NCBI GenBank assembly: GCA_030762935.1
Contig: CM060899.1
Location: 67,088,501 to 67,152,500 of the forward strand
Direction: 5' to 3'
DNA from: Hymenopus coronatus
Lineage: Eukaryota > Arthropoda > Insecta > Mantodea > Hymenopodidae
Length of the DNA: 64,000 nt
The notes beneath the pieces were generated by a model that saw only the letters and a program-made list of their open reading frames with translations, had not been told where the DNA came from and did no database searches. Shown here piece by piece: positions 1-10,003 of this stretch (positions are counted from its first letter, which is position 1; each line of letters opens with the position of its first letter). The position numbers were made by a program, and so were the translations under genes.

Positions 1-253
1 GTCCCATTCTATACTGGGCCTGAAAAACCGCTTGATTTTACTCAGAGTCCTCTATATCAGGCTTGAGGTTCTTTTACGAGCCGTAAATCTACAACACAGG
101 ACCCACGGCTTTTCTTCCCCTCCGAACGAAACCATGCTAAGGATTTTTACGCCCCAAAAAAATCCATCGTCCTCCGCCGGGTTTGAACCCGCGACCTTGG
201 TTGAAGTTAGTATGGTAACCATTCTACCACGGAACGCGACATAATATGCGACG
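1..253 (-). mobile_element. SINE1 (tRNA-derived), 3' part cut by window edge
   Basis: Minus-strand copy of a SINE seen again at 14752, 27261, 28039, 34819 and 60304. The tRNA-like head lies at about 164-240: on the minus strand it has a B box of the GGTTCAAACCC type (about 179-191) and an A box of the TGGTAGAATGGTTACC type (about 213-230). The body runs toward position 1 and contains the family's conserved patches (a CCTTAGCATGG patch and a GTAAAAGAACCTC-like patch). The tail is off the left edge. No sign that it acts as a real tRNA. Confidence 0.8.
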
Positions 254-281
254 GTATGGCGCCACGTTGAAGAGCCAAATA

Positions 282-306
282 CAGGGAGTTTCAAAAAGAA
301 TATACG
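282..306. repeat. left terminal inverted repeat of mariner
   Basis: 25-bp end starting CAGGGAGTTTC, preceded by TA. Its reverse complement matches 1571-1595 with one difference. Confidence 0.93.
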
Positions 307-391
307 CATTTCGAATGCATATATTTATTAAATTTTAAGACATACGAATATGAAACTTTACACATATATGTACGAATCTCTCAAGTTCAGA

Positions 392-1424
392 TTACAGATG
401 TTCAATATGTCCTCCAACAGCGACATGAACAATATCACATCGATACTCAAATTTCGCCCATACGCGGGCAAGCATGTCCTCCGTCACTGATATTATGGCA
501 GTACGGATCCGGTTCTTCAGCTCTTCCAGGTTCTGTGGGAGTGGTGGTATATAAACGTTGTCTTTAACGAAACCCCACAGGAAGCAGTCACACGGTGTCA
601 AATCCGGTGACAGTGGAGCCCAGCTGAGGCATGCTAAGTCGTCAGCTCCTGGACTACCAATCCAACGGTTCGGTAGTGTTTCAATCAGATATTCGCGCAC
701 TCGGCGACTCCAGTGAGGGGGTGCCCCGTCTTGTTGAAAAATGAAGTTGTCTTTGTGCAGCCTCAGAAACAACCAGTTTTGTAAAATAACGAGATATTGC
801 TGACTGACAACCGTGTTTTCATCAAAGAAGAATGGGCCGTAAACAGATGTTCGGGATATCGCACAAAACGAATTGTGGGAATCTCGTACATGTTCAATGA
901 CTGCATGTGGGTTCTGTAGGCCCCAAATTCGAACATTGTGTTTGTTTACCTACCACTAACATGAAAAGTCGCTTCATCACTAAACACGATGTGTCGTGCG
1001 AAAGTGTTCTCATTGTCAATAGCATCAAGAATCTCGTTACAAAATGCCACACGTTTTCATTTGTCATCAGGACGCAGAGCTTGTAACAGCTGTAACTTGT
1101 ACGGCTTCATAACCAACCGACGTCTCAAAACGCGCCAAATTGTTGTTATAGGCAGTTTTAACTCCCAACTGGCACGACGAGTTAATTTTGAAGGACTACG
1201 TTGGAAAGCAGTTTGAATTCTTGCAACATTTTCTTCAGGAACACGAGGGGATCAGGACTCTTTCCTTTACATACACATTCGGTATCTACAAACTGTCGAT
1301 ACCATCTACAAATGTTCCACCCATTTGGAGGATCAAAGTGGTACCACAACCTGAAACGTCTTTGCACTGTAATCATGGAATTACACTCGAGAACACAAAA
1401 TGATTTCTGCTGCGGAGTAGCCAT
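392..1424 (-). pseudogene. mariner-type transposase, frameshifted
   Basis: Transposase of the Tc1/mariner superfamily (DDE/D catalysis of excision and insertion; nuclear in the host). The start is taken as the Met at 1424-1422, which opens MATPQQKSF, the usual beginning of this group. The N-terminal helix-turn-helix DNA-binding part follows (PPNGWNICRWYRQF, CVCKGKSPDP). One base is lost near 1243-1252, after which another frame continues PRVPEENVARIQTAFQRSPS. A TGA stop lies opposite 1057-1059. The first catalytic Asp is in FSDEATFHVSG (about 972-990). A second frameshift lies near 948-956. The second Asp is in QQDGAPPH (codon 728-730) and the third in SPDLTPCD (about 602-604), with 41 residues between them. 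The product ends at the stop at 392-394. DD41D spacing is known from rosa-type mariners; that placement is inference from the count. With the breaks repaired the length would be about 344 codons, normal for the family. Confidence 0.92.
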
Positions 1425-1570
1425 TTTAAACATATGACGGTTAGCAAGTAAAACAGAAGACAACTGACATCTAGTGGCTGTTAATATAAACTAGACTATG
1501 TATTCGATTCTCCAATAGCCGAGCCGAGGCGCAGCGATCGATAGTTTGGACATAATAATACTTTGTAGCA

Positions 1571-1595
1571 CGTATATTCTTTTTGAAACACCCTG
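1571..1595. repeat. right terminal inverted repeat of mariner
   Basis: 25-bp end finishing GAAACACCCTG, followed by TA. Pairs with 282-306. Confidence 0.93.
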
Positions 1596-1597
1596 TA

Positions 1598-2343
1598 TAT
1601 AATGGTTTTATTGTTGTCCACTTTAATCAAGTGTGTATAAACAGTAGTCATACTAAATGGATAACATACCTTCACTTTCATCTATTCGTTTATTCTTGAC
1701 TAGAATTGATACGTGTTTGGACAAGCACTTTGCTTTGCATGCTAATTGATTTATGATTTGTAGCAGCTTTTCCTAATTGGCGACTTAACTAAACTTCTCT
1801 CGCAGAACTTGTTACTTTCTTAATTTGTTTGTATATAACATTTATAACAATTACTTTACACAAGTATAATAGTTTATCAACGAGTAAACGTGCCTTTAAA
1901 CTTAGCGGCGAGTGTTCCCAACAACAATTAGGCGTACATGACTTAGTGATGACTGATTGACTGCCTCTCCTTGACTCCCTGATTACATAACTACCCCAAC
2001 ATCCTACAATCTGTTGCTTATATAGTAAATTCAGATGTTATGGCTGCTTCATTCTTATTGGTCAGAAATACCGCGCACTTGGCGTCTATGTGTCCCATAA
2101 TGCGTTTCTTCTTAACCGAAATTCATCATAAACACCCTTCTCTAAGATTCCGGGGTTCACGAAATTGTCTTTCGCTTATTCCTCTATTACACGCACACGT
2201 ACAAGAGTACGTGACTGACAATAGCGTTCTCTTTCACAAAGAACGTTCAGCAGCCTAGTTTGGTAAACAACTTGAAGGTGTGCTTGCTAGAAGCTAGCTT
2301 TGTACACTATGAAATATATTAAATAATTGATAAATAAACAGAA
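1598..2343. other. no recognised gene
   Basis: AT-rich unique-looking sequence between the mariner and a TAA microsatellite. I see no coding frame above about 70 residues, no splice-supported exon and no repeat shared with the rest of the window. Confidence 0.5.
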
Positions 2344-2388
2344 GTAATAATAAGAATAAGAATAATAATAATAATAATAATAATAATA
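2344..2388. repeat. (TAA)n microsatellite
   Basis: About 45 bp of TAA repeats with a few G interruptions, directly before a pair of H-repeat arms. Confidence 0.95.
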
Positions 2389-2395
2389 GCGAGTC

Positions 2396-2730
2396 CTACT
2401 AATGGTCTCAAGTGTATAGAGAAGGTACTGTATTGCACCCAATAATTCGATACCGAGATTTCGCCTGAAATACTCTAAAATATTAGAAAAAGGTGTGTGT
2501 GTGTCTGTGGGCAGCATAGCTCAAAAACAAAAAGTACATAAAATACCAAACTTCATATTTACGATCTTTTCATTATCGTGTTCACAGACACACACACACA
2601 CGGACTTTTTTCTGAAAATTCTTTTTTTGGATACAGGGATCCTAAAGCATATGTTTCTTGGTATCGAATTTTTGGTTGGAGTCCAATGCCTTCTATATAC
2701 ATTATGTACATAGTACATGTAGAGAAAGTA
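2396..2730. repeat. two H-repeat ends in inverted (tail-in) arrangement
   Basis: 2396-2560 is the first 165 bp of a forward H repeat (TATAGAGAAGGTA, CACCCAATAATTCGATACCGAG, GT run, GCATAGCTC box). From about 2560 the sequence is the reverse complement of the same region (GTTCACAGACACACA, TATCGAATTTTTGG, end TAGAGAAAGT at about 2720-2729). The arms differ (GCATAGCTC box on one, a TTATCGTGTTC box on the other), so this is two sub-type copies fused rather than one snap-back duplication. Confidence 0.8.
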
Positions 2731-3326
2731 AAAATCAGTAGGGTCGATAAAAGCTGGAAGTCTCGTTATATTACTTATGATAATTTCTGTGGTTAGCTTT
2801 AATATTTTGAAGTAGAGCGGCGCATTTCTGTCTAAAATAAATTTCTATTCTGTTTCATGGTTTGTTACGTTTGAACTCGATACATTTCAGTAATTTGCCC
2901 TTGAGCTGTATTATCCTGTGCCGCTTTGATCTTCGCTAAGGTGGGATATGGTCTGTGGTGGTTTGCAGCATCAGGTTGTCATGACGTCATCCCCACGACG
3001 TGCTTCCCTAATGTTACGCGGAATAGCGCCATTCATTATCGCCTTTCATCGCTCGCCAGTGAGAGGGCGCACTAATATAATGTCGGCCGATGGTGGATGG
3101 GGCAATGAAATGACCACGGACCAAAGGCCTTTTATTGCACGCTGAAACAGACGCCAATTCCTAGCGCTTTTAATAGCAGCATATATCTTTTGTTTTCCGC
3201 TTGTGCTCCCAGACAGCACACAACTGCTCCCCAAGCAGCGCCAACAACTTGGGTTGAAGCTGTTCATTGATAACTGAGATGGAATCCATAAATACAACAA
3301 TATATGTTATTGATTTAATTGTTTTT
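2731..3326. other. no recognised gene
   Basis: Unique-looking sequence. The longest minus-strand frame (3046-3300) has no recognisable domain and no family resemblance. Confidence 0.5.
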
Positions 3327-3455
3327 ACTTTCTCTACACGTACTATGTACGCAGTGTACAGAAGAGGTATTTTAAAGCACCCAAAAATTCAATATTTCAC
3401 CGAAAATACATGTTTTGGGCCCCCATGAATCCAAAAAAAGCATTTAAGCATTTTT

Positions 3456-4199
3456 ACTTTCTCTATACGAACTATGTACAGTGTATAGAGAAGGTATTGC
3501 ACTCCACCCAAAAATTCGATACCGATATTTCACCGGAAATATATGTTTTAGGATCCACTTTATCTAAAAAAATATTTTCAGAAAAAGGTCCGTGTGTGTC
3601 CGTGTGTCTGTGAACACAATAACTCAAAAACGAAACGTCGGTAAAATATCAAACTTGGTATTTATGTTTAGAATCTTCCAGGGATGCGACACGAAGATTT
3701 TGAGAAAAATCCCCCCCCCCCCAAACTACTCCTTACATGGAACTTTTTTCGAAAAATTTTACTTTCCAAAAAATAGCTCAAACGATTTTGATTAAAATAT
3801 CGTATATTAAACATATTTACCTGACAAATAAAATGTATATTTTGAATTAAAACACACAATTTATGTTGTATACATTTTTTTCTTGGAGTTGATCGTTTTT
3901 GAGATATTCCTTGTTTTTGTTTTCAGGTTCGAAAATCTAAACTTTTCTCATACAGAAATTTTGGCTACTCATGTCCATACAATCAAAAGACCTTTAGTCA
4001 CATAGTAACCAGCTTTGGACTATCGCTTTAACCTATGCTACTCCCTTATTTCCTTTTTACTTACAAGGAAGAAAGTAATAAGACTATTTCTGCTCATTTT
4101 TTCTCGATTAGCACGAAATAAATAGAAGCATAAGCTTTTTAACCACAATTTGTTTCAAGAGATGTAGAGAAAGTCATGTGAATGGAACACATCAGATTT
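3456..4199 (+). repeat. H repeat, inner nested copy (defines the element ends)
   Basis: Starts ACTTTCTCTA at 3456-3465. The inverted counterpart TAGAGAAAGT is at 4165-4174. After it come a hairpin ATGTG(aatggaa)CACAT at 4176-4192 and CAGATTTT to about 4199. Five T lie on both sides, so the exact cut within the T-run cannot be fixed. About 150 bp are missing around 3848 relative to other copies, between short matching stretches. No reading frame is conserved. This copy gives the cleanest view of the asymmetrical ends. Confidence 0.9.
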
Positions 4200-4218
4200 T
4201 TACAAAAAGGTCCGTGTG

Positions 4219-4221
<3 letters not shown>

Positions 4222-4252
<31 letters not shown>
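4222..4252. repeat. (GT)n microsatellite inside H repeat
   Basis: GT run of about 31 bp at the position where nearly every H copy has a GT-rich tract; length differs between copies. Confidence 0.95.
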
Positions 4253-4256
<4 letters not shown>

Positions 4257-4999
4257 CCTTAGGATAGCTTAGCCCCAAAACGAAAAGACCGTTAAATACC
4301 AAACTTGGTATTTAGGTTTAGTATCTTCCAAGGATGCGACACGAAGATTTTCAAGAAAATCCCTCTACCACCAACTACCCTTTACATGGAACTTTTTTTC
4401 GAAAATGTTGATTTTCTTAAAAATGGCTCTAACGATTTTGATTAAAATCCCATATATTAAAGCTATTTATACCAGAAATAAGACGTATATCTCGAATTTT
4501 CTGGGAATAGCCTCTGAAGGCCTCTTTATTCTGGATGAATTTTGCCAAATTTTGCTTAACTGCTAAACCGATAGGATTAGACAAAAACTCACACCACAAA
4601 AAATGTACATCACGTCAAAACACACAATTTATGTCCTTTACATTTTTATTGTGGAGGTAACCGTTTCCGAGATATTCCTTGTTATTGGTTTCAATTGTGA
4701 GGTACTTAAACTTTTCTCAGACAGGAAGTGTTCGTCTGTTTGTTTGTTTTTTTATTCTATTCCTGCCTAAGCAAAGAAGCGATTTGCAATGACAAGTGCA
4801 TAATGATAGCTTTTGAAACATTTGAACTACCACTTTTGCATTTCCTTAGTTAGTTTCTACTTAAAAGAATTTGAGCAATAAGAGCATTCTGCTAGTGTTT
4901 ATTTTGATTAGCATTATGTAGAAAGAAGAATAATCTTTTGCAGGAAGTTTGTACATCAGCTAGAGAAAGTCATGTGAGCGTAACACATCAGATTTTTCA

Positions 5000-5298
5000 T
5001 ATAAGGACAGAAGTTGGAGAGATCGGGAGATCTGTGGTCCAAATCCCGGCTATGGCATTGGATTTTTCAGTCTGACCGTACTTATCCAACTCCTGTCCTA
5101 CACACGTTTCTGTGAAAAAACAATTAATCCAATACCAGTTGACCATAATAGTTGGCTATACTATGAATTCTGGGACTTAAAGTACTTACAACATTGTAAG
5201 TCACCACTGGGGTTGACATCTCAAAATGATTTGAGATCACCTTGTGGTTTACAAGGAAACATGCGAGCATTCAGAAATTCCATGCTATGCCGGCATGT
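5000..5298 (+). mobile_element. SINE2, head-truncated unit of a tandem array
   Basis: Unit 1 of a SINE2 array. The tRNA-like head is cut; its B-box part (GGTCCAAATCCCGG) remains near 5036-5050. The body follows, with CAATACCAGTTGACCATAAT, a short palindromic patch CTCAAAATGATTTGAGATC and the end CTATGCCGGCATG near 5285-5297. Unit 2 begins immediately after it. Confidence 0.8.
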
Positions 5299-5371
5299 TG
5301 CCATGTTAGCTCAGTGGCAGAGCAACCGGCTAAAGACCGGGAGATTCGTTCTTCAAATCCCGGCTATGGCA
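5299..5371 (+). other. tRNA-like head of SINE2
   Basis: A 73-nt stretch that can still form a tRNA cloverleaf. Acceptor arms are TGCCATG (5299-5305) and TATGGCA (5365-5371). The A box is TTAGCTCAGTGGCAGAGC, the anticodon stem CCGG/CCGG encloses loop CTAAAGA, and the T arm contains TTCAAATCCC. Sister copies have loops CTAGAGA and CTAGGGA, so the anticodon is not conserved. This points to a SINE promoter rather than a working tRNA gene. Confidence 0.75.
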
Positions 5372-5434
5372 TTGAATTTTTCAGTCTGACTCTATTTATC
5401 CAACTCCTGTCCTACACACGGCTTGTGTAAAAAA

Positions 5435-6203
5435 TTCTTATGTGTTACATTCACATGACTCTGCAACAAATTAGTTTTAAAAAGCTCATTCTTCTATTTA
5501 GATCATGCTAATCAATAAAAAATTAGCAGAAATAGTCTTATTACTTGCTTCCTTGTAAGTAGAAGGGACATAAGGGAGAAGTGTAGGTTAAAGTGATAGT
5601 CAAAAGCTAGTTGCTAGATGACTGAAGTTCTTTTGACAGGAGTTGACAAATTCTTGTATGAGAAAAGTTAAGTATTTTGAACCTGAAAACAAAAACAAGG
5701 AATATCTTAAAAACGATCAACTCCACGAAACTAATGGAAACAACATAAACTGTGTGTTTCCATTTGCTCTACATTTTTTGTGTGGTAAGTTTTTGTCTAT
5801 CTCTTATGGGTTAGCAGTTATGCAAAATTCCGTAAAATTCACTCTGGATAAAGTAGTCGTCAGAGGCTATTCCCAGAAAATTCAAAATATACATTTTGTT
5901 TGTCATCTTTAATATACGATATTTTAATCAAAATCGTTAGAGCCATTTTTTAGAAAATCAAAATTTTCGAAAAAAGTTCCATGTAAAGGGTAGTTTGCGG
6001 TGGGGGGATTTTTCAAAGACACGCGGACACAGGGACACACACACATACACACACACACACGCACCTTTTTTCCGAAAATGATTTTTTTTTAGATAAAGGG
6101 GACCCTAAAACATATATTTCCGGTGAAATCTCGGTATCGAATTTTTGGGTGGAGTGCAATACCTTCTCTATACACTATGTACATGGTACATATAGAGAAA
6201 GTA
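5435..6203 (-). repeat. H repeat inserted into SINE2
   Basis: Reverse copy. It begins with the 3'-end hairpin region (TTATGTGTTACATTCACATGA) and ends TAGAGAAAGT at about 6193-6202. It lacks the palindrome segment between the poly-G stretch near 6003 and the GT tract. The SINE2 flanks fix its limits to within a few A residues. Confidence 0.9.
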
Positions 6204-6379
6204 ACAATTATTCCAATACCAATTGACCATAATAGTTGGCTATACTATGAATCCTGGGAGTTAAAGTACTTACAACATTGTAAGTCGCCTTTGGGGTTGT
6301 CATCTCAAAATAATTTGAGATCACCTTGTGGTTTACCGGGAAACATGCGAGTCAGTTGAAAAATTCAATGCTATGCCGG

Positions 6380-6755
6380 CATTTTGAATGAATATGTGTA
6401 TTTATTGATATAACAATAGCATACATTGATCGCACGGTCCACAGACATACATAAAATAAAAAGTAATATTAAAATAACAACAAGAAAGAATTAAGAGTAA
6501 ACACGAAAATAAAAAGACAAAGATATTCAAATACAGCAACATAAATTTACAGCACAGAGTACACCTTATTCAAAAGCATAAATGCACCCTCTTATAATAT
6601 ATAAATACACTTAAAAGTACTATATACACATAATATATTCACAAAACATAAAACCATAACCCAACAGTGACCTAAGTATGATATACTTAGGTCACTGTTG
6701 TGTTATGGTGACTTCCGTGCCTGCCAGTAGCGTCCAACATGCTTCTAGCTCTACA
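6380..6755 (-). mobile_element. LINE-C 3' end (5'-truncated)
   Basis: Minus-strand 3' end of a non-LTR retrotransposon seen also at 8117, 45544 and 63397. It ends in TTCA repeats (read TGAATGAAT at 6383-6391) next to an AATAAA-like motif. The upstream limit is the coding-end segment (GCCTGCCAGTAGCGTCCAACATGC). It lies directly between a SINE2 tail and a third SINE2 head, so it appears to have landed in the SINE2 array. Confidence 0.82.
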
Positions 6756-6810
6756 TTCAGTGGTAGAGCAACCAGCTAGAAACCGGGAAATCCGATTCCG
6801 TCTGAACAGT
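6756..6810 (+). mobile_element. SINE2 head fragment
   Basis: CAGTGGTAGAGCAACCAGCT followed by a diverged anticodon arm; the rest of the unit is unrecognisable. It reads as unit 3 of the array, with the LINE-C end occupying the join and replacing the start of the head. Confidence 0.6.
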
Positions 6811-6867
6811 ACACGTTCCAGCCATTCAATACGATGTATGACGTCACATCTTTGGGATTTTAGCTGG

Positions 6868-6975
6868 TAATATTTATCTCATTTAACATTATGTAGATAA
6901 AAGAGTAGTCTTTTGTAACATTAATTTGTATTTGAAACAGCTAGAGAAAATTATGTGAATGGAGCACACCATATT
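6868..6975 (+). repeat. H repeat, 3' end fragment
   Basis: Only the last 110 bp or so: TTTATCTCATTTAACATTATG, then TAGAGAAAATTATGTGAATGG. Confidence 0.7.
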
Positions 6976-7009
6976 CATTCGGTTTAAAATCCTAAGAATA
7001 CCGTTTTAT

Positions 7010-7682
7010 TTTTCTTACTTGGTACATAGCACACAGATATTGCATTTCACCGAAAACTTCGATCCCGAGATGTCACTGAAAATATACGTTTTATTGCACC
7101 CTGTATCCAGAAAAAGGCCCGTGTGTGTGTCCGTGACCACGATAACTCAAAAACGAAAAGTCAGTAAAACACCAGAATTGATATTTAAGTTTAGTATCTC
7201 CCAGGGTTGCGACACGAAGATTTTCAAATCAAAAATCCCCCCCCACCACAAACAAAAAATTTGATTTTCTTAAAAATGGCTCTAACGATTTTGATTAAAA
7301 TCTTACTACACTTACTACACAAAACATGTAGATCACATTAAAACACACAGTTTATGTCATATAACTTTTTTCGGTGAATTGACCATTTCTGAGATATTCC
7401 TTGTTATTTGCTTAAATTTTCTTCACACGGAAAGTTGTAAACTCCTGGCCCTGCACAGAAACAGATTTCAACCATATGAAAACCATCTTTTAAAAGATTT
7501 GACTATCGTTTTAGCCTTGTGCATTCCCTTATTTTCCTTCTACTTACAGAGAACTAAGTAATAAGACCGTTTTTTGCAAATATTTATCTTGATTATCATG
7601 AAGCAGATAGAATATTCTTTTTAACATTATTTTGTTACACCGATGTGGCGAAAGTCATGTGAATCGAACACATCAGATTTTT
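7010..7682 (+). repeat. H repeat, forward
   Basis: Degraded start (CTTACTTGGTACATAG), GATAACTC box, then an internal deletion near 7253-7262 and 7305. The 3' half is the sub-type reading GACCATTTCTGAGATATTCC. Ends ATGTGAATCGAACACATCAG and a T-run. Confidence 0.85.
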
Positions 7683-8116
7683 TAGAGGCTCTGCTCTTCA
7701 CTTGTTATTTCGCTGCTTCTTAACTTAAATATGTTTTATTGATACTGGTCAGCCAGCTATCAAGAAGCAAAACGTGCATTTTGCTATTTCTGTAAATATT
7801 TAAAAGTCCCATGTGAACCAAGAAGGAAAGAAAAACAAGCGAAGAGTTAAAAGCACGTCTTCACAATCCATTAGCAATAGCAGTTGCTTCGACCTCCCCA
7901 AGTTTGTTTTTTGTTCCTTCTTCTTGCTTCTTCTGGAAGTTGCCTTTTTACCTACGTTTGTTCTCCTAATGCTTCGTACATATTTCACAACGGCATAATA
8001 ACATACACTTCCTTATTATTATTGCCTGCATATATGATTCTTGGAAGTTGAAGAGCCTGGAAAGAAAAATCCTTCTTTTGTTTGCATAAGTGATTATTTA
8101 TTCATACCAATGAACT
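7683..8116. other. no recognised gene
   Basis: Unique-looking sequence. Short overlapping frames on both strands at 7800-7998 are mirror images of each other and have no domain. Confidence 0.5.
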
Positions 8117-8245
8117 ATGAATGAAAGAAAAAGTGTATTTATTAAAATACCAGTATGAATACATTGATATTAATCAATCACACGGGTCCACAGACCGTAC
8201 ATGCTTTTGCAATACACAAAATACTAAGCAATATTAAAAAAAAAA
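8117..8245 (-). mobile_element. LINE-C 3' end, short
   Basis: Minus-strand remnant of about 125 bp: TGAATGAAAG tail, then CACACGGGTCCACAGACCGT, the most conserved block of the LINE-C 3' UTR. It abuts an H repeat at a run of A. Confidence 0.75.
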
Positions 8246-9060
8246 TGATGTGTTCCATTCATATGACTTTCTCTACATCTCTGCAACAAATTACTGTTAA
8301 AAGCTTATGCTTCTACAGAAATAGTCTTATTACTTGCTTCCTTGTAAGTAGAAACGAAATAAGGGAGTACCATAGGTTAAAGTGAAGTCAAAAGAAGTTC
8401 CTTTGTTTGTATGGACAGGAGTTGACAAATTCCTGTACGAGAAAAGTATAAGTTTTCCAAAGCTGAAACCAAAAACAAGGTATACCTAAAAAACGATCAA
8501 GTTCATGAAAAAATGTATATTACATAAATTGTGTGTTTTAACGTGCTCTGCATTTTTTGTATAGCAAGTTTATGTCTATCTCTTACGGTTCAGCAGTTCT
8601 GCAAAATTCCGTAAAATTCATCCAGAATAAAGTAGTCTTCAGAGACTATTCACAGAAAATTCAAAATACACATCTTATTTGTCAGGTTATCTTTATTTGT
8701 CAGTTGTTATCTTTAACATATGATATTTTAATCAAAATCGTTAGAGCCATGTTTAAGAAAATCAAAATTTTCGAAAAAATGTCCGTGTAAAGAGTAATTG
8801 GGGGTGGGGGATTTTCTTGTATATCTTCGTGTAGCATCTTTGGAAGATACCAAACTTAAATACCAAATGTGGTATTCAACGGTCTTTAAGTTTTTGAGCT
8901 ATGCTGACCATAGACACACAGGGCCTTTTTCTGAAAATGCTTTTTTTTGGATTCAGTGGGGACCCAAAACATGTATTTAGGGTGAAATCTCGGTATCCAA
9001 TTTTGGGTGGAATGCAATATCTTCTCTATAAATTATGTATATAGGACGTGTAGAGAAAGT
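8246..9060 (-). repeat. H repeat, reverse, near full length
   Basis: Starts TGATGTGTTCCATTCATATGA and ends TAGAGAAAGT at 9051-9060. GCATAGCTC-type box. It is followed after a dozen bases by the next reverse copy, head to tail. Confidence 0.9.
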
Positions 9061-9073
9061 AAAAATTAAAACA

Positions 9074-9889
9074 TATGATGTGTTACACTCACATAACCTT
9101 CTCTAGCTACTCTACAAACTTCTTACAAAGGACTATTCTTCTTTCTACACAATGCTTATTGAGATAAACGTTAGCAGAATGTTCTTATTACTTAGTTCCT
9201 TATAAGAAGAAGGCAACTAAAGTATTGCGCTATGCTAAAGTGGCAGTCAAATGTTTTAAAAGTCGTCGTTATGCAATTGTCATTGCAAATCGCTTCTTTA
9301 CTTGGGCAGGAATTGAACAAAAGGAAAACGGACACTTCCTGTCTGAGAAAAGTATATGTACAATAACAAGGAGTATCTCGGAAATAGTTACCTCTACAGC
9401 AAAAACATTAAGGACATAAATTGTGTGTCTTGACGAGATGTACATTTTTTGTGTAGTAATTTTTTGTCTATTTCTTACAGCTTAGCTTTTAAACAAAATT
9501 CGACAAAAGTCATCCAAATAAAGAAGTCTGTAGAGACTATTCTCCGAATATTCAAAATATAAATTTTATTTTCGATGTGAATGTCTTTAATATACTGCAG
9601 CTTTAATTAAAATTAATTGAGCCATTTTTTAGAAAATCAAAATATTGGAAAAATATTTCATGTAAATGGTAGTTGAGGTGGGAGAAATTTCTCTAAAATC
9701 TTCGTGTCGTAACTTTGTAAGATACTGTACTTAAATACCAAGTTTGGTATTTAACAGACTTTTCATTTTGAAGTTATCGTGTTCACCGACACACGGACCT
9801 TTTTCTACAAATGGTGTTTTGGTTACAGGGGACCCTAAAACGTGTATTTCCGGCGAAATCTCGGTATCGAATTTTTGAGTGGAAAGTAA
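9074..9889 (-). repeat. H repeat, reverse, second of a tandem pair
   Basis: Begins TGATGTGTTACACTCACA (the alternative 3' end sub-type). It keeps the palindromes and the TTATCGTGTTC box. The terminal hairpin is deleted: GAGTGG is joined directly to AAAGTAAAAA at about 9880-9889. Confidence 0.88.
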
Positions 9890-10003
9890 AAATTCCAATG
9901 CACTTTCTATAGTGGAATTCACATCTGTGACAAAACAATGAAGATTATTACTAGCCATGTAAAAAGTCGTGTTATCTACATACATATTTGTTTTATTAAT
10001 TAT

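Larger units (their letters stand above)
282..1595 (-). mobile_element. mariner-type DNA transposon (DD41D spacing), near full length
   Basis: A 1314-bp cut-and-paste transposon. The terminal inverted repeats at 282-306 and 1571-1595 match at 24 of 25 positions and begin CAGGG(A/T)GTTTC. Both are flanked by TA (280-281 and 1596-1597), the duplicated dinucleotide used by Tc1/mariner elements. The transposase gene is on the minus strand and is broken by two frameshifts and one stop, so this copy is non-autonomous. Complete ends with modest coding damage suggest a fairly recent copy compared with the other mariner remnants here. Confidence 0.93.
3327..4996 (+). repeat. H repeat, outer copy split by a second H copy
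   Basis: The outer forward copy begins with ACTTTCTCTACACG at 3327 and runs to the T-run of its GCATTTTT site at about 3455. It resumes at about 4200 as ACAAAAAGGTCCGTGTG and ends at the T-run near 4996. The resumed part carries a long GT run, the palindrome AAATACCAAACTTGGTATTT (4294-4313) and the variant 3' end that reads GTAACACATCAG. Joining the two outer parts restores the family order, which shows that the inner copy is a later insertion. Confidence 0.9.
5299..6378 (+). mobile_element. SINE2, full-length unit split by an H repeat
   Basis: Head and first body part are at 5299-5434. The body resumes at 6204 with CAATTATTCCAATACC and ends CTATGCCGGCAT near 6378. Removing 5435-6203 restores the order seen at 5100-5297. 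The break is inside the A-run GTGTAAAAAA(CAATT), which is a T-run on the other strand, matching the H repeat's target preference. Confidence 0.88.

Noticed and set aside
3456..4199. H repeat as an ordinary MITE of a DDE transposon
   Set aside because: The inverted repeats are offset at the 3' end and no clear target duplication other than T's is seen. Not fully excluded, hence stated as inference.
5299..5371. Functional tRNA gene
   Set aside because: The fold is good, but the same unit recurs with changed anticodon loops and a fixed non-tRNA body, which is the pattern of a SINE.
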